Of a stretch of 64,000 bases of DNA, positions 17,135-27,800 are shown piece by piece. Source of the stretch: Pseudomonadota bacterium (GTDB taxonomy: Bacteria > Pseudomonadota > Gammaproteobacteria > Pseudomonadales > Pseudohongiellaceae); NCBI GenBank assembly GCA_027592275.1, contig JAQCKF010000002.1, positions 1 to 64,000 on the forward strand, given 5' to 3'. Position 1 is the stretch's first letter; the number at the start of each line of letters is the position of its first letter. The notes beneath the pieces were generated by a model. That model was not told the origin of the DNA, made no database searches, and saw only the letters and a list, made by a program, of their open reading frames with translations. The translations under genes were made by a program, and so were the position numbers.

Positions 17135-19810
17135 ATGGAAAGACTACTTTTTTGTTTGTTGGTGGCTTTTGGAATTTCAAAATCCCTCAACGCACAGGAA
17201 TTTGTAATAGCCGACATCATAGTCGATGGCTATCAACGTATTTCGCCCGGAATAATCTACAACCTATTACCCGTAGGCATAGGTGATCAAGTTACGGCTG
17301 ACATCTCTGCGCAAATTATTCGAGAGCTTTCTCAGTCTGAATATTTCGATGAGATTGAGGTGGCGCGCGAAGGTAATGTGCTTATTGTTACGGTTTTGGA
17401 GAGACCCTCCGTTGCCGAGATCACCATCGAAGGAAATAGCGTTCTCGAGACTGAAGATATTATCGACAACATGGCGGACGCAGACATTGCCGAAGGCCAG
17501 ATTTTCACGCGCGCCGCGCTAGAAGTAATCCGCCAAGGAATACAGGATGTGTACTCGTCTCGTGGCCGCTACGGTGCTGCAGTGGACATAGAGGTTGAAG
17601 AACTACCGCGGAACCGTCTTGGTATCAGCCTGAAGATCAACGAGGGCGAAGAATCCCGCATACGCCACATCAATATCGTAGGTAACAAAGCCTTCAATGA
17701 GGAAGATCTGCTCGGCCTGTTCGAGCTAGGCACGAAGCCTTGGTTCATGTTACTAAGCCGCAAGGACCGCTATTCGCGTGAACAGTTTTCCGGCGATCTC
17801 GAACGCCTAGAATCCTTCTATCTCGATAACGGTTTCGTAGAGTTTACTATCGATTCCACACCTATCTCCATCACGCCGGATCGCAAAGAAGTCTATATCA
17901 CTATTAATCTGAACGAGGGGGACCTGTTCACTATTAACGAAGTAGATCTCGCCGGCGACCTAGTAGATGCAGAGGCTCTTTTGCGGGCAGCGGTATTCGT
18001 ACGCCCGGGACAAATCTATTCGCAGGGTTTGGTTACGGGAACTGAAGAGATCATGGTGCAGTTTCTCGGCAACTTAGGCTATGCCTTTGCTGAAGCGACA
18101 GGCGTGCCAGAAGTCAACGAGGAGGATGAAACTGTCGATGTAACGTTCTTCATCGAGCCGGGCAATAGGACCTATGTAAATCGTATTAATTTCGCAGGCA
18201 ACACATCGACCGCCGATGATGTGCTACGAAGAGAAATGCGGCAGCTTGAGTCTGCTCCGGCATCAAGCTTACAAATCGAACAATCCAAAATTCGTCTGCA
18301 GCGACTCGGCTACTTCGAAACGGTCGAAGTCGATACGATAGAGGTTGCAGGCACGGAAGATCAGATCGATGTCAATTATGATGTGCTGGAACAAAATTTT
18401 GGCGCCATCAGTTTCCAGGTCGGCACAGGTGGAAATGGTAATTTCTTCATCAGTTCGAGCCTGCAGGCACAGAATTTTCTGGGCACCGGAAAGACATTGG
18501 GTATTGGCATCAACAAGAGTCGCTTTCAGACTGGTCTAAATTTTCAGTATCAAGATCCGTATTTTACGCCTGACGGAGTGAGCAGGGGATTCAATCTGTT
18601 CGCTCAGAAGATGGAGTCGCCCTTCAACGTGTCTGATTTTAATACCTCTTCCTTTGGTGGTTCCTTAAGTTTTAGTTACCCCTTGAGCGAGATCTCATTG
18701 TTAGGATTTGATTTTGGATACACGCACACCGAGCTGAGTGCGGGTCTCGGTTCTGTGCAGGAGATAGTTTCCAGTCCTACCTTTTTCGACGGCGTAGATA
18801 AATTTGTGATTACGCCCGCTAACGGTAACGCTTTTGATGGTCCGGTCACTGATGCAGTATTAGGCGATGTGAATTCACTAAGTCCGCTGCAGCTCCAGTT
18901 AAATATAGATCAAGGTTTCGTGGACAAATTTGGTGATACCTTCGATAACTTTACGATTACGGGGAATTGGTTTCGCAACACTCTAAACCGCGGACAGATG
19001 GCAACAAACGGCAAGCTCCACAGTGTCGGCCTAGAGGTCACATTGCCCGGTAGTGACTTGCAATATGCCAGGATCAACTACAACAATGAGATGTACTGGC
19101 CGCTTTCTCGAGACCAACGCTGGGTTGTAGGCTTACGAACGAATCTAGGCTATGGCATTGGATATGGTGATACCGAACAAATGCCCTTCTTCAATAACTA
19201 CTTCGCTGGCGGTCTAAACTCGAATGGTATCGTGCGTGGATTCGAAGAAAATAGCCTGGGGCCGCAGAGCACACCCGGCGCCAGATATTTGACTGATTTC
19301 GGGCTAACGCTGCTGCGTGATGAAAATGGTGAAATCCAGCGTCGTGAGGATGGCTCCGCAGTAGGTTTGAACCGTGATGTGGGCTATCAAACTACAGGCC
19401 TTTTCGACGAGGCCGGCCTGCCGGTGCTAGATTCAGAGGGAAATCAGGAAATTGCTCTGGCAGTACAAAGTTTCTTCCTAGATGAGGATTTTGACAGTTT
19501 TGGTGGTAATATACTGGCCACCGCGACATTGGAGCTATTATTCCCGATTCCGTTTATTGATGATTCGAGTCGAGTTAGGTCGGCTTTCTTTATTGATGCC
19601 GGAAATGTGTTCTCGTCACACTGTACGGAACGACAGACACTTCTAAAGAATTGTACAGATTTCGATCTGGGTGAAGTTAGATACTCTGCAGGAATTAGCG
19701 TTACCTATATATCGCCTTTTGGCCCGCTAACATTCTACGTGGCGAAACCATTTGGCAAAGAAGGGGATGATACTAAAAGCTTCGATTTCACAGTTGGAAA
19801 TGGATTTTAG
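17135..19810 (+). CDS. bamA: Outer membrane protein assembly factor BamA
   Basis: BamA is the Omp85 barrel at the centre of the BAM complex that folds outer membrane proteins. A signal peptide ends about residue 20 (SLNA/QEF); five POTRA domains span roughly 22-420, and the C-terminal barrel ends with the typical aromatic residue (VGNGF). The conserved loop-6 motif VRGFEENSLGP is present. At 891 residues it is longer than E. coli BamA (810); the extra length is in extracellular loops, including a long acidic stretch after VRGF and one around residues 540-610. skp follows after 180 bases. Confidence 0.97.
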   Translation: MERLLFCLLVAFGISKSLNAQEFVIADIIVDGYQRISPGIIYNLLPVGIGDQVTADISAQIIRELSQSEYFDEIEVAREGNVLIVTVLERPSVAEITIEGNSVLETEDIIDNMADADIAEGQIFTRAALEVIRQGIQDVYSSRGRYGAAVDIEVEELPRNRLGISLKINEGEESRIRHINIVGNKAFNEEDLLGLFELGTKPWFMLLSRKDRYSREQFSGDLERLESFYLDNGFVEFTIDSTPISITPDRKEVYITINLNEGDLFTINEVDLAGDLVDAEALLRAAVFVRPGQIYSQGLVTGTEEIMVQFLGNLGYAFAEATGVPEVNEEDETVDVTFFIEPGNRTYVNRINFAGNTSTADDVLRREMRQLESAPASSLQIEQSKIRLQRLGYFETVEVDTIEVAGTEDQIDVNYDVLEQNFGAISFQVGTGGNGNFFISSSLQAQNFLGTGKTLGIGINKSRFQTGLNFQYQDPYFTPDGVSRGFNLFAQKMESPFNVSDFNTSSFGGSLSFSYPLSEISLLGFDFGYTHTELSAGLGSVQEIVSSPTFFDGVDKFVITPANGNAFDGPVTDAVLGDVNSLSPLQLQLNIDQGFVDKFGDTFDNFTITGNWFRNTLNRGQMATNGKLHSVGLEVTLPGSDLQYARINYNNEMYWPLSRDQRWVVGLRTNLGYGIGYGDTEQMPFFNNYFAGGLNSNGIVRGFEENSLGPQSTPGARYLTDFGLTLLRDENGEIQRREDGSAVGLNRDVGYQTTGLFDEAGLPVLDSEGNQEIALAVQSFFLDEDFDSFGGNILATATLELLFPIPFIDDSSRVRSAFFIDAGNVFSSHCTERQTLLKNCTDFDLGEVRYSAGISVTYISPFGPLTFYVAKPFGKEGDDTKSFDFTVGNGF

Positions 19811-19990
19811 ATTGTCTTGATTTGAAGGGTTAGCAGTAGGTCATAGCTCGAATAGTCAGGATTCAGGGATTACAAAATTCAGTACATAATGACGACGTGT
19901 TTTAGGCTCCTAAGTGCATAGTGTAGTGTTAGTAGTAAATGGTTAGTTGAGCGCATGCTCAATAGTGTTTGTTAGAATTGGAGAATTACC

Positions 19991-20512
19991 GTGAAAATAT
20001 TTAAGAATCTAATTGTCTGTTTGAGTTTGGTGCTTGTGTCCCAAGGTGCCGCTGCTCAGGATACCAAGATAGGTGTGCTGAATGCATTGCAGGCATTGTT
20101 CAATTCTGATGCGGCTCGTGTCGTGCAAGAGGAATTGGAGCAGGAATTTAGTACGGATGAGGAAAGAGCTCAAGAGCTTACAGATCAGTTAAATGCCCTG
20201 CGTGAAGAGTTTCAACAGAACGAAGCTGTTATGAGCGCACAAGAAATTAGTCGTATGAATTCTAATGCTCAGGACTTGCAGGTTCAGCTGCAACTGATAC
20301 AAGAAAGAGTGCAGACAGCATTACAGGCAAAGAATCAGCAGTTTCTTGAAAGCATGCAAGGCAATCTTGCCGAGGCTGTTACCGATGTAGTCGCAGAGGG
20401 CGGTTACGATCTGGTTCTCAATTCTGATAGCGCTCCTTATTTCTCGCCAGTATTGGATATTACCGCTAAGGTAACTGCAAGGCTGAATGAAAAATCGCAG
20501 ACTGCTCAGTAA
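19991..20512 (+). CDS. skp: Periplasmic chaperone Skp/OmpH family
   Basis: Skp holds unfolded outer membrane proteins on their way to BAM. The 173-residue product starts with a signal peptide (cleavage near AAA/QD, residue 22), then the family opening KIGVLNALQAL and a long charged coiled-coil (about 50-125) that forms the tentacles of the trimer. The start GTG at 19991 is preceded by GGAGAAT. Position between bamA and lpxD is the conserved one. Confidence 0.93.
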   Translation: MKIFKNLIVCLSLVLVSQGAAAQDTKIGVLNALQALFNSDAARVVQEELEQEFSTDEERAQELTDQLNALREEFQQNEAVMSAQEISRMNSNAQDLQVQLQLIQERVQTALQAKNQQFLESMQGNLAEAVTDVVAEGGYDLVLNSDSAPYFSPVLDITAKVTARLNEKSQTAQ

Positions 20513-20541
20513 AGGAAGCCTCATTCTCGGGCTAGTGTCAG

Positions 20542-21573
20542 GTGACACATAAAACAAGATATACATTGGCGCAGCTGGCAGAATTGCTAGACGCTAAACT
20601 AACCGGCGATGGCCAGTGCGAAATAACTGGCCTAGCTACTCTCCAGAATGCCAAGCCAGGCCAGCTGAGTTTCCTAAGCAATCCTTCCTACGTAGGTCAG
20701 CTAAAAAGTAGTCAGGCGTCTGCGATCCTCATCGATGAAAAATATCTAGATAGCTGTCCAGGCAACAAACTTGTGACACGCACCCCCTATGTATCTTTCG
20801 CGAAAGCGACTGCGCTATTCGATAATTCACCAATACCTCCTGCTGGCGTCCATGAATCTGCAAGTGTGGATGCCTCTGCCGTGCTTGGTAAAAACGTTAG
20901 CATCTCTGCAAATGCAGTAATTGCAGCCAACGTGTCATTGGGTGACGACGTTGTGATCGGTGCGGGCTGTTATATAGGTGAGAATGTGAGTCTAGGCAAA
21001 GCCTGTAAATTGCAGAGCAACGTAACTCTCTATCACGGCGTTGTCTTAGGAAAGAACGTAAAGATTCATTCTGGCTCCGTAGTCGGTGCCGATGGGTTTG
21101 GGTTTGCATTTGATGGCAGCAAGTCTGTCAAAATTCATCAACTCGGCGGAGTTAAAATAGGCGACGACGTTGAGATCGGTGCCGGTAGCACGATAGATAG
21201 AGGCGCCCTCGAAGACACTGAAATCGGTAATGGCGTGAAAATCGACAATCAGGTTCAGATCGGACATAACTGTAAAATTGGTGACCATACTATAATCTGT
21301 GGTTGCGCTGGCATTGCTGGCAGCGTGACAATAGGGAAATACTGCATCATGGGTGGCGGGTCGGGAGTTGTGGGCCATATAGCCATTGCTGATAGGGTGC
21401 AGGTAAGTGCCATGTCGCTGGTGAGTCAGTCGATTTCAGAGCCGGGTATGTACTCTACTGGTACAATCCAAGCGAAGACTTCGCAGTGGAAACGCAATGC
21501 GATTCGGTTCCAGCAACTAGATAGCATCGCGAAGAGACTGAAAGAAATTGAGAACTCTACCGATAAGAAGTAG
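20542..21573 (+). CDS. lpxD: UDP-3-O-acyl-glucosamine N-acyltransferase LpxD
   Basis: LpxD adds the second hydroxyacyl chain in lipid A synthesis. The N-terminal uridine-binding domain (LAQLAELLDAKLTGD to about residue 100) is followed by a left-handed beta helix of hexapeptide repeats (about 100-300) and a C-terminal helix. The active-site region QIGHNCKIGDH is present. 343 residues is typical. The start is GTG at 20542, 29 bases after skp. Confidence 0.96.
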   Translation: MTHKTRYTLAQLAELLDAKLTGDGQCEITGLATLQNAKPGQLSFLSNPSYVGQLKSSQASAILIDEKYLDSCPGNKLVTRTPYVSFAKATALFDNSPIPPAGVHESASVDASAVLGKNVSISANAVIAANVSLGDDVVIGAGCYIGENVSLGKACKLQSNVTLYHGVVLGKNVKIHSGSVVGADGFGFAFDGSKSVKIHQLGGVKIGDDVEIGAGSTIDRGALEDTEIGNGVKIDNQVQIGHNCKIGDHTIICGCAGIAGSVTIGKYCIMGGGSGVVGHIAIADRVQVSAMSLVSQSISEPGMYSTGTIQAKTSQWKRNAIRFQQLDSIAKRLKEIENSTDKK

Positions 21574-21671
21574 ATCGATTGAATCTGAGATCGAGCTTGC
21601 GTCAGAAGCCATCGAATTTAAAATAAACCTCGCGCGCAATGATCGCTGCAGGGGAGACTAGAGAACCGCAC

Positions 21672-22121
21672 ATGTTAATGAACGTCCAAGAAATAAAAGA
21701 GTATCTTCCCCAGCGCTATCCCTTCCTGCTGGTGGATAGAGTAATTGAGATGGAGCTCGGCAAGTCTATTGTGGCTTACAAGAACGTTACTGTGAACGAG
21801 CCATTCTTCAACGGCCATTTCCCGAATCAGCCTATCATGCCTGGTGTGCTCATCATCGAGGCGCTGGCTCAAGCTGCTGGAGTGTTGGGATTCAAGAGTC
21901 AGGAAAAGAAACCGAAGGATGGCTATCTCTATTATTTTGTTGGCGCCGATAATGTGCGCTTACGACGACCAGTGGTGCCAGGTGACCGTCTCACTCTAGA
22001 GGCCGAAATCATCACCAATAGGCGCAGTATCTATAAGTTTGCCTGTCGCGCTTCAGTGGGTGAAGAGCTTGTAGGAACAATGACCATCATGTGTGCAGAG
22101 AGGAAGGTGGATGTCGATTGA
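21672..22121 (+). CDS. fabZ: 3-hydroxyacyl-ACP dehydratase FabZ
   Basis: FabZ dehydrates 3-hydroxyacyl-ACP in fatty acid elongation, competing with LpxA for the same 3-hydroxyacyl-ACP. The hot-dog fold motifs are clear: [33 protein letters not shown] (catalytic His) and EALAQAAG (catalytic Glu). I chose ATG at 21672; the next ATG (21678) fits the Pseudomonas N-terminus equally well, and an upstream ATG at 21639 adds residues without family support. The stop overlaps lpxA by 11 bases. Confidence 0.95.
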   Translation: MLMNVQEIKEYLPQRYPFLLVDRVIEMELGKSIVAYKNVTVNEPFFNGHFPNQPIMPGVLIIEALAQAAGVLGFKSQEKKPKDGYLYYFVGADNVRLRRPVVPGDRLTLEAEIITNRRSIYKFACRASVGEELVGTMTIMCAERKVDVD

Positions 22122-22884
22122 TTCCAGCGCCCGGATAGATCCTAAAGCTGAAATAGATTCCGATGTAACGATTGGTCCTTGGACTATTGTGGGGCCCAAT
22201 GTACAGATTGGATCTGGCACCGTCATCGACTCGCATGTGATGATTCGCGCCAACACGAAAATCGGCAAAGACAATCGCATTTTTCAATTCAGCTCTGTCG
22301 GAGAAGATCCCGCGGATAAGAAGTTCGAGGGCGAGCAAACTTGGCTTGAAATTGGTGATCGCAATGTTTTACGTGAAGGCTCCAATTTGCACCGTGGAAC
22401 AGCCTTCGGTGGTGGCCTCACTCGAGTCGGTAGCGACAACCTACTCATGCCCTATGTTCACATCGCTCATGATTGCATGGTAGGCAACAATACGATTTTC
22501 GCTAATAACGTGGGAATTTCAGGCCACGTTGAGGTAGATGACTGGGCCATTCTCGGCGGCTATGCAGGCGTAAACCAATTCCTAAAGATCGGTGCTCACG
22601 CTATGGTCGGCGGCGTTACACATATCGATCACGATGTACCTGCCTATATGATCGTAAGCGGCCAGCCCGCTGCAGTGAGGGCGGTTAATACTATAGGCTT
22701 GGAGCGTCGTGGCTTCGATAAGTCCACTATTAAGCAATTGCGCACTGCATATAAGGTCATCTATATGCGTGGCCACTCTCTGCAGGATGCCATAGCCCAA
22801 TTGAAGATCATGCGCGAAGATTGTGATGCGCTGCAGCTTCTCATCGACTCGTTGGAGAGTTCGAAGAAAGGCATACACCGCTAA
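22111..22884 (+). CDS. lpxA: UDP-N-acetylglucosamine O-acyltransferase LpxA
   Basis: LpxA performs the first step of lipid A synthesis. The product (257 residues) is a left-handed beta helix from residue 1 to about 190 with hexapeptide repeats such as [16 protein letters not shown], the catalytic His in HIAHDCMVG, and a helical C-terminal domain ([12 protein letters not shown]). ATG 22111 lies right behind a GGAAGG ribosome site inside the end of fabZ, so the two are translationally coupled. Confidence 0.97.
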   Translation: MSIDSSARIDPKAEIDSDVTIGPWTIVGPNVQIGSGTVIDSHVMIRANTKIGKDNRIFQFSSVGEDPADKKFEGEQTWLEIGDRNVLREGSNLHRGTAFGGGLTRVGSDNLLMPYVHIAHDCMVGNNTIFANNVGISGHVEVDDWAILGGYAGVNQFLKIGAHAMVGGVTHIDHDVPAYMIVSGQPAAVRAVNTIGLERRGFDKSTIKQLRTAYKVIYMRGHSLQDAIAQLKIMREDCDALQLLIDSLESSKKGIHR

Positions 22885-22985
22885 AATTTCGAGTTCGCTT
22901 TTTAATAGGCTCGCACGCCAGTTGGTAACGTAAGTAGAAAAAGCAACAAACATTACGAAACTCACTAATCACGATACCTCAAACT

Positions 22986-24146
22986 ATGAGTAATGCCCCT
23001 CTAATCGGAATTGTCGCTGGCGAAAAATCCGGAGACATTCTGGGTGCTGGTCTGATTTCGGCTTTGCGTAAGAAATACCCCGATGCGGAATTTGCCGGTA
23101 TTGGCGGACCAGATATGATTGCACTAGGGTTTAACTCCCTTGCTGAGATGGATAGGCTCTCGGTCATGGGTTTCGTCGAGCCCTTGGGCAGATTGCCCGA
23201 GCTATTCGCGCTGAAGAAACGCCTCAGAAAATTCTTCGCCGAGAGACGCCCACTCGTCTTTATCGGGATTGATAACCCCGATTTCAACTTGCGCCTCGAA
23301 GAAGAGCTGAAGATCGATAAGATTAAAACGGTTCATTATGTCAGCCCTAGCCTTTGGGCTTATCGAGAGAAAAGAATTCATACAGTGAAGCGGGCAGTAG
23401 ATTTAATGCTGACCTTGTTCCCCTTTGAGACGGCTGTCTATACACAACATGGTGTCGATGTTAAGTGTGTAGGTCACCCACTAGCAGATACCATCGGTTT
23501 CGAAGATAAGAAGCTAGCTTCGCGTGAGCAATTCGGACTCAATCCAGGTGACGATGTAGTTGCTCTGATGCCAGGCAGTCGCGGCGGTGAAATCAAACGC
23601 CTGGCGCCGGTGTTTCTTGCTGCAGCGGTGCAATCGCTAGCCACGTGTCCGCAGCTCAAGTTTCTAATTCCAACTAGCAGTGCGGCGAACAAAGCACAGG
23701 TCGACGCGCTGCTTCGCGAAGCGTCAATAATTACAGGCAAGCAATTCATTCTAGTTGATGATTCTCACGCAGCAATCAGTGCAGCGGATTTAGTTGTGTT
23801 GTCATCCGGTACCGCTACGTTGGAGGTGTTGCTGCTAAGACGGCCTATGATCGTAGGTTATAAACTTGCAGCAATCACTTTTGCCATCGCCTCGCGCTTA
23901 GTCAAGATTCCTTATGTTGCTTTGCCAAATCTCCTCGCGGGACGGCAGCTAGTACCCGAATATATTCAGCATGACCTCACGGTGGAGAAAGTACGTGAAG
24001 GGATAGTTCGACATATGACCGGTGAGGAGGATCACGAGGCGTTAATGCAGGAATTTGAGCAAATACATAAGAGTCTACGCCTCGATGCCTCCTCTGCAGC
24101 TGCCCAAGCCGTTGCATCTCTTATAGAGAAAGATAGTAGTCAGTAG
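22986..24146 (+). CDS. lpxB: Lipid-A-disaccharide synthase LpxB
   Basis: LpxB condenses UDP-2,3-diacylglucosamine with lipid X to make the lipid A disaccharide at the inner membrane. The GT19 family features include IVAGEKSGDILGAGLI at the N-terminus, IDNPDFNLRL, HYVSPSLWAYREKR and LMPGSRGGEIKRL. 386 residues is the usual size. It lies 101 bases after lpxA and its stop directly abuts the rnhB start. Confidence 0.96.
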   Translation: MSNAPLIGIVAGEKSGDILGAGLISALRKKYPDAEFAGIGGPDMIALGFNSLAEMDRLSVMGFVEPLGRLPELFALKKRLRKFFAERRPLVFIGIDNPDFNLRLEEELKIDKIKTVHYVSPSLWAYREKRIHTVKRAVDLMLTLFPFETAVYTQHGVDVKCVGHPLADTIGFEDKKLASREQFGLNPGDDVVALMPGSRGGEIKRLAPVFLAAAVQSLATCPQLKFLIPTSSAANKAQVDALLREASIITGKQFILVDDSHAAISAADLVVLSSGTATLEVLLLRRPMIVGYKLAAITFAIASRLVKIPYVALPNLLAGRQLVPEYIQHDLTVEKVREGIVRHMTGEEDHEALMQEFEQIHKSLRLDASSAAAQAVASLIEKDSSQ

Positions 24147-24764
24147 ATGAATACAGAGCCTTCATTTTCTCCGGCTAGCGAACCCTATACCTTGATAGCA
24201 GGCACTGATGAAGTGGGGCGCGGGCCATTGGCCTGGGACGTTGTCGCCGCCGCGGTGATGCTCGACCCTGCAAAGCCTATCAGCGGTCTAGCTGACTCGA
24301 AGAAGCTGTCCCACAAGCAGAGGCTGGAATGCTTCGATGCTATCGTGAAGAGCGCTCACTGCTATGCGATCGGTCGAGCATCGGTGCTGGAGATCGAGCA
24401 GATCAATATATTGCATGCGAGCATGCTGGCAATGAGCAGGGCTGTTGCAGGCTTAAAGGTTCAGCCCGAATTCGTTTACGTCGATGGTAACCGCTGCCCT
24501 AAATGGAAGTATCCCTCGGAGGCTGTAATCAAGGGGGACTCGTTAGTTTCTAGTATTTCGGCAGCCTCGATTATTGCAAAGGTGACTCGCGATAGGGAGA
24601 TGCAGGAAATTGATCTGCAATACCCAGGCTATGGCTTTGCAAGTAATATGGGATACCCAACACCGGCGCACCTAGCAGCGTTGGAATCTCTTGGGGCAAC
24701 GCCTATTCATCGGCGCACATTCGCGCCCGTCGCGAGGATCCTGAAAGCAGCTGAAAGGCGGTAA
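24147..24764 (+). CDS. rnhB: Ribonuclease HII
   Basis: RNase HII cuts RNA in RNA-DNA hybrids and removes misincorporated ribonucleotides. The catalytic acidic residues appear in [10 protein letters not shown] (residues 19-28), YVDGN and AKVTRDREM. The family motif normally continues with Gly (GPLAG or GPLVG); here the residue is Trp (GPLAWDVV, residue 30). The GRG recognition motif is intact, so activity is plausible. The ATG abuts the lpxB TAG with no gap. 205 residues is normal. Confidence 0.94.
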   Translation: MNTEPSFSPASEPYTLIAGTDEVGRGPLAWDVVAAAVMLDPAKPISGLADSKKLSHKQRLECFDAIVKSAHCYAIGRASVLEIEQINILHASMLAMSRAVAGLKVQPEFVYVDGNRCPKWKYPSEAVIKGDSLVSSISAASIIAKVTRDREMQEIDLQYPGYGFASNMGYPTPAHLAALESLGATPIHRRTFAPVARILKAAERR

Positions 24765-24837
24765 ACTTTTGTCCCGTTTTCAACAGAATAAAGGTATATT
24801 GGAGACCTCTACTTCACTCGATAATTAGTTTTTTTTT

Positions 24838-27800
24838 ATGTCTGAAAATTTGCCTAATCCGCCCTTCGTACACCTCAGACTTCATACCGAATTTTCAATC
24901 AATGATGGTATCGTTACCATCAAGCCTCTTATCGCGAGACTGCGCAAACTATCTATGCCAGCGGTTGCTATAACCGACTTGGCAAATATGTTTTCCCTCA
25001 TTAAATTTTACACCGCCTCCCTCAAGGCTGGCATCAAGCCCGTCTGCGGCTGTGATGTATTGGTTGAGAGCGACGACGGGTCGAAACAGACCCGCCTCGT
25101 GTTATTGGTCAAGAGCGAGGTCGGCTATCTCAGCCTGACTAAGCTTATCTCCGAGTTGTATACCGAGAACCCAAGCCAGAGTGAGCCGTCTGTATACAAA
25201 TCTCAATTGGCAGGGCGTGTCGATGGGCTGATCGCTTTATCGGGAGCGCAGAACAGCGATATCGGACTAGCGCTGCTGGCAGGTGAAAAAGACTTAGCGA
25301 AGGAGTTGCTGGCTGAATGGGAGCTATTGTTCCCGCAAAGTTTCTATCTAGAGTTGCAGCGCGTGGGCAAAGCAGAAGAGGAGGACTACATCGATGCGGC
25401 TGTCGCTCTGGCTATCGAGACGAACTCGCCAGTAGTCGCAACGAACGATGTGCGCTTCATCGATCAGGATGATTTCGATGCACACGAGGTGCGCGTGTGC
25501 ATCAATGAGAGGCGCACGCTAGATGACTCGAGGCGGCCTCGCAATTACACCGACCAACAGTACTTAAAGACCCGCGATGAGATGGGAGAGCTATTTAGCG
25601 ATATTCCTGAGGCGCTGGAGAACTCTTGGGAAATCGTAAAGCGCTGTAATCTGTCCCTGGTACTAAACAAGCCTTGTTTACCGAATTATCCCGTGCCCGA
25701 AGGCATGGACATGGAGCAGTATTTTTCCGAACTGAGTTCCGATGGACTGATTCAGCGGCTGCGCAGCCTCTACGGCGACGACTATGAGACGAAAGACGTC
25801 GAGAAGCCCTATTGGGAGCGTTTGAAGTTTGAGTTGGGCGTCATCAACCAGATGGGTTTCGCGGGCTACTTTCTGATCGTGATGGAGTTTATTCAGTGGT
25901 CCAAAGACAACGATATACCAGTCGGGCCTGGGCGCGGTTCGGGTGCAGGTTCCATTGTCGCCTACTCGCTTAGAATTACCGATCTAGACCCGCTTAAATA
26001 CGATTTGCTGTTCGAGCGCTTCCTTAATCCGGAAAGGGTATCGATGCCCGACTTCGATGTGGATTTTTGTATTGAAGGCCGCGACCGAGTTATTGCGCAC
26101 GTAGCCGAGCTGTATGGCAAAGATGCGGTATCGCAGATCATTACCTTCGGCACCATGGCAGCGAAGGCTGTAGTACGTGATGTGGCCCGAGTGCAGGGCA
26201 AGCCTTACATGCTGGCTGACAAGCTTTCCAAGTTGATTCCCTTCGAGCCCGGCATAACCCTGAAAAAGGCGTTTGAGGTGGAACCGCTGTTGGGTGAATT
26301 CGTCGATTCTGATGAGGACGCGCAAGAAATCATGGAGATGGCCTACAAACTTGAGGGCATAACTCGCAATGTCGGTAAGCATGCCGGTGGCGTGGTTATC
26401 GCGCCTACTAAGCTAACTGATTTCACGCCGCTGTATTGCGACGAATCTGGTCAAGGCTTGGTTACTCAATTTGATAAGAACGATGTGGAGACAGCAGGTT
26501 TAGTGAAGTTCGACTTTCTAGGGCTGCGTACTCTGACCATCATCGATTGTGCTGTGAAGATGATTAACGCCAGGGCAGCAGAGGGCGAGCCACTTGTTGA
26601 TATCTCAAAGCTGCTTCTAACGGACGAGCGCGTGTATCGACTGTTGCAGCAGGGTAAGACAACGGCGATCTTTCAACTCGAATCTCGCGGAATGAAGGAC
26701 CTAATCAAACGTCAGGTGCCGGGTAGTTTCGAAGACATCATTGCTTTGGTGGCCTTGTTCCGACCCGGTCCATTGCAGTCGGGCATGGTGGATGATTTTA
26801 TCGATCGTAAGCACGGTAGCACGCAAGTGGTCTATCCACATGCTGAGTTGGAGCCGGTCCTGGGCAATACTTACGGAGTAATCCTCTATCAAGAGCAAGT
26901 GATGCAGATTGCCCAGGTTCTCGCTAACTACTCATTGGCCGGCGCGGACATTCTTCGTAAGGCCATGAGCAAGAAGAACCCAGAAGTGATGGCGAAGCAG
27001 CGTAGCTTGTTTCAAGCCGGTGCCGAGGCGAGAGGAATCGATGCTGACCTAGCGGCCTCTATCTTCGACCTTATGGAGAAGTTTGCAGGCTACGGCTTCA
27101 ACAAGTCGCACTCGGCAGCGTATGCGCTAGTCTCTTATCAGACAGCGTGGCTGAAGACGCATCATCCGGCCTGTTTCATGGCGGCAGTGCTTACGGCTGA
27201 AATGCAGAATACCGATAAGATCGTAACCTTGATCGATGAGTGTCGTTCGATGCAGTTGGTCATAGTGCCTCCGGATATCAATCGTGGTCAGTTCAATTTC
27301 ACGGTAAATGAGAAGGAAGAAATCGTGTACGGCCTGGGTGCCATCAAGGGCTTGGGCGAAGGGCCAGTTGGCAGCATTCTCGCCGCGCGAGAAGCAGGGC
27401 CATTTATGAACCTGCTGGACATCTGCCAGAGAGTAGATACGCAGAACGTCAATAAGCGCACCATGGAAGCGTTGGTCCGTTCCGGCGCCATGGACAACAT
27501 GGTGGAAGGTGATCTCGATTATGCTCGCGCCTTGCTCTCGGCACTGTTGCCACAGGCCATGCAGGCAGCTGAGCAATCAAGCCGAAATCAGGCTAGTGGT
27601 GTTGAGGATATGTTCGGCGAGATTGCGCCGGCGGGCACAGAAGATGCAGATCTCAGCGCCTCTAATATTACAGTCCGTGCCTGGGCGGAACAGCATCGTC
27701 TCAAGGTGGAGAAGGACACTCTGGGTTTGTGGCTGTCAGGTCATCCTATCGACGAATTTCTGGATGAGCTTTCCCATATTACTAAGAATAGACTGGTCAA

